From contig OX235270.1 of NCBI GenBank assembly GCA_944472135.2, positions 58,099,267 to 58,163,266 on the forward strand: a stretch of DNA of 64,000 nt, in the 5' to 3' direction. The notes below the pieces were generated by a model, which saw only the letters and a program-made list of their open reading frames with translations, had not been told where the DNA came from and searched no databases. Position 1 is the first letter of the stretch; each line of letters opens with the position of its first letter. Shown piece by piece: positions 38,227 through 50,700 of the stretch. This DNA is from Trichobilharzia regenti. Its lineage: Eukaryota > Platyhelminthes > Trematoda > Strigeidida > Schistosomatidae. Made by a program: the position numbers and the translations under genes.

Positions 38227-41200
38227 TAGTAAATCAACCAACAAGATATCAGCTAGTTATTACGGATTAAAATAGTTACACACCCAAAAAGGACAGCAAG
38301 TATATGATAAAAACTTGAGAATACGAAATTACACGATACTTTTACTGAGGGACTAGTAAGACACCAAAAAAGTTGTTTCCCTTTGCCTTATCTGGAATAA
38401 CACAAATCACAACTGGACAGACACACACTGTTCCCAATGAAGCATACCGATGTTTCTGTCTGTCTGTCTGGATTCAACATAGAACTTGGCACCGAAGTAC
38501 CGATGTTTAGTGAGGATGATTCAGGCATAACCAAAAAATATCAAATTTTCCTTATTTTAGGTACGTCAAAAAACAAAAACATCAGCTTCATACACCGCAG
38601 CAAACAACTATCTAAGCAACAACATTTCAGGAAAGGAAAACAGAGAGATGACAAAGTACACCTCTAAATTCGACCACTTTCAATGAACAAGCTTTCCCAC
38701 TCTGCAGCAGTAAGCGTCTGCTATCTAGAGAGCAAACTTCAGAGTTAAATAAATAAAACTGTATCTCCGTGATTTTATGCTAGGATATGTGGTCTGTTGC
38801 ATCAGAAATGCCCCGTTTCTACTTATATCCTGGTGGTGCTCATTAAAACTGGTGTCATTCTGGAGACAAACTTTTACATCACTCGGAAAATATAAATTTA
38901 ATTCAGTTAATGATTTTAGAATTAATTTGAAAGGTGACGAGTCCCAAATAGGACGAAATGCGCATCCTGGATTCCACTGCTAGTCACCACCCACAAATTA
39001 AATACTAACTAAATACCCAGACATCGTCGAAGCATCTGCACAAGAAGCCGACATGTCAACCTGAGACCAAGCACTTCGCTCCAATCAATCGACGGGAAAA
39101 TCTCAAATTCAATAAAAATTAATATGACCCGTTGCACAAGAGGTGGCTCTCGTGGCCCAAGTGGTCTGGTGGATAACGCTTTGGCGTTTGAAACTATGGG
39201 TACTGGGTTGGAGCCTCGGTGAGAACATCATCACTCACTGAGAAATGCAAGTACAACCAGATGACGAGTCCCAAATAGGACGAAATGCGCATTCTGGATT
39301 GAACTGCTAGTCACCATCCACCAATTAATTTGAAAACAATCTAGAATTTCTGTATAAGATGCTGGTACATGCACCAGTTTGTAATACAGGTTTATATGAT
39401 GTGCGTCGGTGGCACAGTGGTTAGGACTCTCGCCCATCATGCACATGGTCCGGGGTTCGAGCCCGCACCGACGCACACCTGATATCTATGGTCGGCCTGC
39501 GAAATTTGGGCTACCGATATCCATGCTGAAAATTCCATACTTGTACCAAAAATACAGTGTGGAATCAAGCTGTAAATCAGAAAAAAAAAAAAATTAATCA
39601 TACCATAGGACTGCCCAAACAACTATAGATCTAGAGGATCTTAACAGTTAAAATCTGACTGCTTACATGCTTATGATGTTAGTCATTCAGTCACACTGTC
39701 TGAATGCTTAATGAGTGAATCAATCAGACACACTTAGGAAAACCGAGTCGGTACATTCCACTGTTTATAACAGATTTAGGCTGATTTAATAACCGATCTT
39801 AAGAAGTTGTGTTGTCAATATACCAAAATGAAGTTCGCATAAATTTAGCATTGATAAAAAAAGTAAAGTATGAACTAAATTTTAAAAAAACGAAATGATA
39901 GTAATAACCATACAGAATGGGAATTTGAGCAAGAAAAGAACCAAAATGAAACAATACAATAGTAGAATTACTCACTTTGATCGATTAAATGTAGGCACCG
40001 GTGCAATGGTTAAACTGATAAGATTTAAAGGGAAGTGATGCGGTGTAGATACACGATTATGACTTAACTGAGCCACATAGTCAATATATCTAAATTGAAG
40101 TACAGAGAAACAAGAAGGAAAGTAAGGATTATATCAGTTGGTTAGATCAGTGATAGGCTATACGAATTTATTTATGCAAGTGAAACAAAGTATTTATCTT
40201 GTATAGTGTAAACAAAAAGGAGAAGGAAGTGTACTAATTAGCTATCCAGTTTGAAGACAGCATATTAGCCATACAGTGAAATCTACATAAGTGCAAACAA
40301 TCTTCGAAATTCCTGGGATATTTATTGATGAATTAGAAATAACATGACTAACACAGTCTCATCAAATTTAACTGCAAACATTACAAAACATTTCACACCA
40401 CGTTTACAATTACCTTTTGTTTTAAAATAGATCCAACCACAATGTCATAGTCTTTTCATTTTACGTTTGTATTTATCTATTCATGTGTCGCCTAGCGCTA
40501 CTACCGCTACTTATCGCTGATAGTTAAGTTAGCGTGTAACACCTCATTTCTGTCTCTCACTTCAATAAATAGGCACAAAATTGGAATTGGAATCAGCTAA
40601 TGCGTATACCGAGTTTTAAAAGAATTTGATATTCAAAGGTTGATTCTGAGATAATCTTAATTATACTATACGGCAAAGTCTCTGACTGTAGCACTAGGTG
40701 TTGTGGATTCGAACCCTCGAGGGAATAGAAATTCCTTCAGAGTTACAGATACTCCTTGCTGACGACTGTCAACAACCACGAAACCTAGATCCAGGTTTTC
40801 CTGTTGTCTGTCTCCAACTATCTATATACTCATTTTATTTACCTTCTGTAGTTTGAATCTTAACACATGTCACCATGGTTTAAAAACACTGCTTTGATAA
40901 TTAGAGAAATAGACAAACCATCATACCTGATTTGTGATGCATTTAAGCCTGGATTACCACGCCTTGATGCAAACAATTGAATAGCAGGTGAAGCATTATC
41001 AAACACTCGACAAAAACATAATAGAGAACACGCCAACATTGCAGACAACGTTTTCCCATCAGTACAATGGATCACGCAGATATTGTTAGGCTTCTGAGTT
41101 AACCAAAGCCTAGCATTTAAGCATAATTCAATTAAAGATTTTAATGAAGGAGCACGATGCGATTCAAAGCCACGATGAGATACTCTACCATGAAACCAAT

Positions 41201-44200
41201 GATCTGATCGATAGGCTCGTGTACTAAGATTATACACAGCGTAGGCATCTGGAAAACGTGTATCAAGCATATTTTGCATTTCTTCCATTGAATTAACATT
41301 GGCAAGTACTTCAAATCCACTTTCAATAGGAAAAGAGGTAACTAAGAGAGAAAGCAAAGTATAGAAGTAAAGCGTGAACTAAACGATAAAACAAAAAAAT
41401 GTTTGAATAGTGTAGTTGTAACAGCAACCTAGTAATTATACCATTGTCTTCGTTAAAACTTGTGAGCTCCATCATTCAACATAAGAACAATACTAACTGC
41501 TGGACAAAACTAAAAGCAGTACAGTAAATAATCGCTAGACCAACAATTCCCTTTATCGTCAGCAAACGGTCTTTCAATAAAATAAATGAGTTCTGCCGAT
41601 GAACAGGTGGTAATGCCTTAGTTATTATTACTGCAACAATGTTATATTGTATATACTTATCTGATATGGAATCATACTCTACTATGGTGTTCAAATTCTA
41701 CTCTTATGTTGAAGTATATTTATGATAAGGAACAAATCAAAACTACAAAAAGTATGCATCAATTGTAGAAAACAGAACTCTACAATGTGCAAATATGAAT
41801 TAACGTGGAATTTCTGGACACAATTTGAAGACAACAATGAACTTATAGCAGTGACTGATAAACTAGTGTGATCATTATCCAAGATGTGTTCCTTGTTGAT
41901 ACACGTTCTTAATACCAATATAATTTCCCAAACTACGGAAAGTAGAGGAAGATTACAATCTCCTTATTAAAAGTTGACTGTTTTGGGCTAAGGGATAATA
42001 ACTCCACTAACTTTCAATGATCAGTACAGGGACTATTTATTATAATGAAGTATTACATCAGCCTTTTAAGTTAAACCGAAGTAAATACATATTGCACTGA
42101 CCTGCTATACGAGAAGTGATGAACTGGAAATCAAGTTCCGTATTCAATGAGCTAAAAATAGTTAAACAAAAAAATTCTTAAAAATCCAGAAGACAGAGAG
42201 ACATAACAGTAAAAAATAATCTCCTGAAAGTAAAGACTAAGCCATATTATGCGTTTACTAATGATAATGGTTCTAAAGACGTTTGACTGTCTTGACTACG
42301 GGACATGACAACCTTGGTTAACGGACTGATGTCAGTATACGAGTGACAATGATGGCGATGAAGATAATGACCGTGTTTCAGTGTGTATTACAATCATAGT
42401 TTATGAGTAACTTACTAACACTCAACCAACTGAGCTACAAGTTTCAAATGCTAACAGAATTTCGACTGTCATACTAATGAACAGTACGCACCTGCTCTTC
42501 AGGAATTTCAAGAAAACTGTCGAACAAGGTGTTTTAATGTCAGTTCGAATCAATCTGAACTATAAATTATAAATAATTGATCAATTGATGCGCTTTGTGA
42601 CAGCGTATCATAAAACAGATAATGTATATTTCTTATAGAAGCCTAGTACTTAGACGAAAACGCGATCAACAGACATTATTATAGATCAAGAATGAGTCAA
42701 ATTCCTAATCAATAAAAATTATTTATACTAATGCAAACTGACAGCCAACTGCAGTAAATGTTGTCCAAAGATGCTGTTATATCATTCATGAAGAATTCGA
42801 ATAAATTCTCTTCATATTGAAGTTTACGATGAAGATTTTTTTCTAGAAAGACAATGAAAGCTTCGCAATTAAACCCCCTAGGTCAGAAAACGCAGCCACA
42901 AAAACATTCGTCCACTAGAACTATAAATCTTTTCTATTATTTGCTCTCCTAAAAATTTGCACTTTTCTTTACCAGTGACTTTACCTATTCATCAGTGAGT
43001 TCTATGCATTTCTAAACAACAATCTATATTGACTGCATATGCACACACACACACAACCTGAGTAAGACTTTTCATTGATAAATTACTAACAGATATCTTC
43101 TGAACTCAGAATACTCTTACATCTCGTCACATTTTGTTTGTGGCATGATTACATGTATTCGCGATTGAATAGTAACTGAGGCAGCTGTTTAATCCTGTTA
43201 ATCGATTAAGATATATCCCTGCAGTGGGAATTGTAGAGCCACAGAGTTAAATGGCACGATATCATACATCATTGTAACGTGTAATGCATCTTACTTTTTG
43301 ACGATATGAAGCTTTTCCTCAATGTGAGCAGTTTTTAAACAATAATCAGACTTCACAAAAGATCATTTGTAAGCCAAAGAGCTTGATGGCAAAACCATCA
43401 TCTTCGTTACGTAAGGATGTATATCTGAAACTCAGAGGCAATATAAATTTACTCTAACCTGTGTGAATAAAAGATTCACTCATAACGGATGAGACTGATT
43501 GTCTAGTGCACCGTTATGAACGATAGTGCTGACATTTGAATATGCCATTAGATTCTATTTAGTTAAATAAAAGAATAAAGGCACACTTTAATGTAAATAA
43601 AGTTTACATAACCTATTTTGTGGAGAATCTATACAAAAGAAGTGGCGATTGGGACTTACGTAGAAACAGATCCAATAACCTTTGTCGAAGCATCTCGAAT
43701 ATTACGGATTAGATTTCCTGCTCCACCTTTAATCATACCAAACATATTGCTCACCGATTGATTCTGTGACTGATTGTTACTTGAACTATGTGTAACTGTA
43801 GGCGTCTGTGTCTTCGTCGCTGAACTAGCGTTAAAAGTGACTGTTGGACTTGCACCTTGTTGTTGTGATATTACTATGGGTGGAGGGTTAGGTCTAGACG
43901 GTTTGGATGGAGGTTGCAGATTTGCCCGTTGGTTAGCTATAGTAGTACCATCTGGATGGATTGGTCCTGGACGACATTCATTTATTTTAGGTTCGCTACG
44001 GTCTAAAGTATGAATAATTAACAAAAAAGCACATAAATTAAACTATTATATAATCTGTACGTCAAGATCAACCTCTAAGGCCTAGCCAGAAAAAGAAATC
44101 AACAATCTTATTAGGATCATATCACTCAATTTATACATAAAAAGTAACCATAGATGAATCTAAAAAGCAAGGACATCGGTGTACTCATAATAGCATTATT

Positions 44201-44275
44201 CTCATGACACATATACTTGTAGTGTATAACTGCATTATCAGCAGCTGTACACAAATTGTGGGAGCCAGAGAATTT

Positions 44276-44333
<58 letters not shown>

Positions 44334-47300
44334 CAGCTATGAAACTAGATAGTCACAAATAGAATACCTCTGGGCATCTTCGTTTGAAGAAACTAAAAAA
44401 TTTACGGTAGGACACAACCCTAACTTAGTGATAGGGAGTGAAGTGATAGAACATGTTGACCACTTCACCTATTTGGGAAGTTGTATCAGCACCAACGGAC
44501 TGATTGGCGACGAAATCTCAGCAAGCATTCAAAAAGCTCGAGTTGCTTTCGCTGACTTACACCACCTCTGGCGTAGGCGTGACATCCGGCTATCAACCAA
44601 GGGACGTGTGTACTGCTTATCAGTTCGCTCCGTCCTTCTCTATGGCTCTGAAACATGGCCAATACAAGTTGAAGACATGAAAAGGTTGACTGCTTTCGAT
44701 CATAGATGTCTGCGATCTCTATCTCACGTTAGGTGGTTTCACAAGGTAAGTAATGTTGACGTTAGGCATAGAGTGTTGGGCAAAGAGGGAAAATCAATCG
44801 ACGAGGCTATAAAGTTACATAGATGGAGATGGCTAGGTCACGTGCTGCGCATGCCTAACCACCGCCTCCCCCGACGGGCATTGCTAGCTGACATAGGTTC
44901 AGGTTGGAAAAGAGCCAGTGGTGGCCAAACAAAAACATGGCATCAATCCATGAAATCCTTGACAGTTAAACTGAGTCAGGTAGGGAGATGCAGACTCCCG
45001 GGTTGGGGCCCTCGGGACTCTAGGAATCAATGGCTGGAGACAATGGGTGACATGGCTCAAAATCGTTGTCAATGGCGCAGATGTATTCAGTCTCTGTAAT
45101 CTTTCATATTCCTTCCTACCATTACCCATTCTGTTTCACTCTCATACTTGTCAAACTCTATTGATTCTCTCCACTCATCTTCTTGTCTACCTGTGTGTGC
45201 TATTTGGAACGTGGCAACTCGAACTGCTGCACTTCGGTGCCAAGTTCTATGTTGAATCCAGACAGACAGACAGGACACAATTGTATATTCCATGTGAATC
45301 AGTATAGACGTAATTTACGGTCAGAGAGAGAGAATCACTGTGCGCCGTATCCTATAATTAAATAGATTCTTCATAAGGAAATTTTATTTTCTTCCGAAAG
45401 ACAATAAGCCCAGATTTGAAGTTTAATACCAACTTATGCAAAATGAAGTACAACACAATACCGAGCAGTAACATCGAATCGACCGATCGTCAAACACTGG
45501 GTGGCTAATAAATTAAGATGATTATTATTATTACAAATGGTATAACACAACATAACTTGGATACCCATCTAAATGTTAACCGATTTGAAATAAAGTCTTT
45601 TTGTTCTATCAAACAATCTTCTATGATTACAAATGCAAGTAAAGACTACAGTCATACTTGTCTAATAAATACACGAAGCAAGTAACAGAAAACAACGATT
45701 ATAATCATTGATCAACCTGAATTGAAAGGATTTATAATAGTTGGTACTCACTGACTGACTGATTCGTAGGAGTGGGTGCATTTAAATTACGCCGTTTAGC
45801 GATTTCTTCCAGCAGGGGAATAGAACCACTGACACGAACTTCTCTCATAGAAGCTAACTCAGATAATTCACCAAGAACTTCATTTATGTTAGGACGCTGA
45901 GATGGATCAATTAGAAGTAGCTGTCCTGAAAAAAAGCAAAGAAAGAATTAGAAATAATTTTCTCACCGGTTAAGCTACTAATTGAGAAACTGATTGAAGT
46001 TAAACACAATTCTATTAGAATTTTAGAATTATAAGTACTATGGGTAAACTGTACATATGAATATAACTCTGCGACGAAATACGAAAGCGTGAAAAGCCTA
46101 CCTTAATCCTTCTTTTAGCTAAGAACACCTTAGGCTATAAACAAGCATGATCGAATTATGATATTTCACTTAGTGACTACACTGATATTCATTACGCAAT
46201 GGATTTCGTTCAAACGCATTTATAATGTGGTTATTAGAATTTGCAAAAAATGCGGTCTAGCATACAATACCTATAAAACACTGGCAACGGTAACAGAAAT
46301 GTCGTTGACTAAAGTAACGCATAACTCACTGAGTACTGAAAAATCTGGATGTAGGATTTCTTGATCAATCAAACAGTTTGGATTTAATAACGCTGCTTAA
46401 TAGAACTGAACATCTCCACAGATACGACAAAATAGAGAATGTACGAGTTATGCCAACTTAAGAGAGAATTTATCAATCTCATATCACGATAGTAATCAAA
46501 AGGACTAGCCAGCCCATCATTATAGTGTTTTACATACCATATACTTATATACTATACTAAGCAAAGATCAAAAATATAAACACTAAGCTGAAATCACCTG
46601 CACACATTTACAAGAGATGATACCGGTTGGGGATGAAATAATTCAACACCTGAATATCAAATGACGTGAAGAGCAACTTACGCTACTCTAGTATCATTCA
46701 GACGAGAAGCAAGTTGACTTAAACCTATATATATGGCTTTGGTGGTGCAGAGGTTATGACTCTCGCCGACCATGCACATGGCCTAGGGTTCGATCCCCTG
46801 CCGACGCACGCGCGATATCAATAGTTGACCTGTAAACTTGGGCTACCTATATCACATGCTGAAAATTCCAAACTTGTACCAAAAATACAGTATGGAATCA
46901 AGCTATAATCAAATATATATATATATATATGAGGAGAGGTAATGCTGGTGACGCCATACTGTACACTACACTATAACAATAAACTGATTTAGCTCGGCGC
47001 AAAACGCGAAAAGTGTAAGAATAACAGTATACATCAGTACATACATCAGTATGCATCAAATACACAGTTGAGTAGTCTTACTAAAATACCAATACACAAG
47101 AACTCACGGATAAGACTGAAGAAAGCTGTATTTTCTGGATTGGTTGAAGATGGTATAGTGTAATTTGCATTAAGTATGGCAAGTTTTGATGAATCTTCAA
47201 ATGGGTGATAAGTACACGTCAAATAAAATAGTATGCAACCTAAGGCCTTGAATATTAGGGAGAAACCAAAGGGGAAAAATATTTCAAGTAATTAATTCTG

Positions 47301-47694
47301 AGTAAGCATCACACTATATAAGTACAACAAAAAAAATCTTTTCAATCAACTTTAAACAAAATAAGAGCAATCATCACAGCTGAGTTGTTGTTCAATGTTC
47401 AACCTGAAACACTTTAGTGACAAACAAACGCAAATTTGATTCCATGATTAGTAGCTACATTTTCATGATAATATATATATATATATATACGCTAACACGG
47501 AAAACATTAATAACATGCGTATAATCTACTACACAGATCAACATTTCCTTCAATCGCTATCCGCCAGAGCAGTTTAACTGTATCTTATGACTCCTTTTAT
47601 CAGTCATGTAATCACAATTCAAAGTAGTTTTATTCCAACATCTTATCGACGCAAAATTCGAAGATGAAAGCAGCAGTTATATAAGCACGATTTA

Positions 47695-47771
<77 letters not shown>

Positions 47772-50700
47772 AACAGTTACGTTTCGAATCTCTGGAATTT
47801 CTGTTTTGATTTGAATTTTAAGAATGGTTACCACCTATAGATATAACCAATTGTGAAGAAACTCAAATTTGTTTACAGATTCAGACTTTCAGCATTCAGT
47901 GTAAATGTTAAGATATCTACAATACTTAAAGAGTTTCATGACATATCAAGGCAAATGTTTGAGACAACCGGAGATTATTGCAGGCAAGTCAGCTACGTAT
48001 CACTGTTAAATAGCTCTTTTATTCAGTCATGTGAAATGTTGATCTCCAATTACAGAAATTCTAGATAACTGGATAAATGACACTAACTTGCTAGCACGTT
48101 ACTCTTAAGTTATATCCGGATACAAAGTCTTGTAGCCCAGCTAATGGAGCACCGGTTTAACAGCCCGGAGGCCGGCATTTCAGGTCCTTCAGTGACCCAT
48201 ATTTTCACTTCACCTTCAATGACTTTCAGCAACCAATAAATCACAAAAACCAAACCTGTCAGAAAGCATGTAGTCTAGAAATATTTAGGAAGTATAAAAA
48301 AACTTACCCAGATATCAGCACCTGTACCAATAGGATAATTTTGATAGAGATCCAACATTTCTGGAGCACGATACATTGGTGTTGTGAAACGTTCCAACTA
48401 TGAAGAAAATGACAGAGAAATAGTAGAAGAATAACAATCTTAGTTTACCAAAGATTGTTGATCACGATTAGCATGAAACAAAGACCAAACAAATGCAGAA
48501 AATAGGTATTTTGCAATTTCATTTATGTAAATGGAATTAATCGATCCTGAGGATTCAATAATATTCTGATGAAGCCTAGCCCTTATTCGTAATCATCAGC
48601 GAGTCCTCCAGTGTACATATATGACCAGATGTATATCCAAATAGACAGATGAGGTGAGATGTGACGCCACAATTCACCTATTCTAAGAGCTAAGAAGGAT
48701 AGACAGACTTCAAGTTATCAATAATCCGGAAACCAGACGCATAACATTTTTGATAACAATGCTCAATGTTAACCTGAGTATCACGTATTCGTGTAACGTA
48801 GCGTGATAAATACATCGTCTTTTGGGGGAAAAGTGGAGAGTAGTTTTTGATACTCTGACCGCTTCTCATGTGATTATGAATTTCGACCACCTATTGGTAA
48901 TAATCTTTCCTCTCAATCTATTGTTTCGGATTGGCATGATTTTTAAATTATTTCAAATGGGAAACTTGTCAGTGCCCTTTATACTTGACTGGACAGAAAC
49001 TGTGGTAATAGAGATACTGTCCTTTCTATTTAGGCTTTCTATAAATAGACCGTTTTCATTGATCTCCACCTGTGCTTTGAAGTCCCAATGGTGATGTGAC
49101 CACTGGGCACAACCTCCGATCTTTTCCCGGTTTAGGACCGGAATAACCAGATAAAAAATTGCACAGATCACAGCGAAGTGATGCTGAACATCCACTTAAC
49201 TATTCGTGTTGGTTGAAGCGAGGTGGCAGGCAGTGATGACGTTAGACATCTAATGTTAAGTAAGGAAGGTAAATCAGTCGACGAATTAGTGAAGCTGCGT
49301 CGACTGAAATGTTCTGCAAGCTGAGCCATTGTCTTCCTCAACCATCAGTGTTAGACCGTGTTCAGTGACAGTTCAAACTGTAGGTGGACGCGTTAAAATA
49401 ATCACAGACATGTCAAACTGCAGCGTTCACATTGGGAATCACAAAGTAACTTTTCCGTTGATTGTTGTGCCTCAGTCACGGCAAACAATACTTTGGACTG
49501 ACTTTCTGAGAGAGCCCAGTGCGGTAACAAACGCAAAAGAAAGGGCTGTGATCACGAAGTACGGACGTATCAACATGTATGATAGCATTTAGACAACAGG
49601 GATAAAGTTGTCAAAAATATAGAATATAACAATGTTGGTTGAAGAATACCATCATCCGTTCGTTTCAGATGGAGACCCTTGCAGTCATTGTGATAAGTCG
49701 GGATATGAAAACCTAGTGACTGGTTGGAGAATGACGCCAATCACAAAACGAAGAGTCCCGTATTATTTACAACTTCAACAACAAGCGGAGATAATAAAAG
49801 ATGACGTAGTTGAAGAATGTATCAGCCTCCTTCAGTCCTCTTAGTGAAAAAGCAAATAGGAAATGCAGATTCTGTGTTGATTTTCGACAGCTAAACAGCA
49901 TGGTGGATGCTTCGAAATTAGAACAGAGGAACAAGAAGAAACACATAACGTTTGAATTCAGAGATCAAGTAAGGTGTAGAGAAAGGAAGTACACAGTTGG
50001 ATGAGGGTCAGGTTTACGGGAATTTAGCCCAAAGTAGGATGGACCATACATTGTCACTAAGAGATGTGGTCCCGTGTATACCGCCAGGAGAGGAAACAAA
50101 CAGAACTGTGTTAACGTCAACCAACTCCAAAGATGAAGCAGTGCGATAAGCAAGCCGATAACAAGACGCAACAAGAGTGGGTAGCAGGTCGGGGCGGCTC
50201 CGCTCGAAGCTATTTGAAGGGGAGACTAGTTGAGTGTGTGCTATGTAGATGCAGACTGACAGGAAGTGATCCTAAATTGAAACCAACATTTTGAGTTGGT
50301 TAGAAGTGTTTATTTCCCAAATCTGGACTTAGTTTATGTTGCGGCATGGAGATAACCTCATTGTGTGATGAGAGCTGGCTGCTAGATAAATTGGTAGGCA
50401 ATAATTTACGTCAATGTTTACGTCCCCAATACTGGTCGCGAGAAAAACAAAGAACAAAGACTGATTCAACAACCAACGACAGCAGACTTTGCGTAGGCCG
50501 ATACAGTTAGCATATAGATGATCTGACATTCAAGAAACAGCCACAAAGAGATGAAAGATTAACTTTCAGTGAGAAACAAGCAATCAGAGGATTGCGTTAG
50601 TCTGCTAACAATAATCTATAATATGTACATGAAAATCTATAAATATGTGATTTCCTTAATAAACGATCTGTTGCCTGGCCCTTGTCTTGTGTTGTACAAT

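Noticed and set aside
43774..44013. Plus-strand frame of 79 codons over GAK exon 8
   Set aside because: Antisense shadow of the Pro/Ser-rich exon; no motif of its own.
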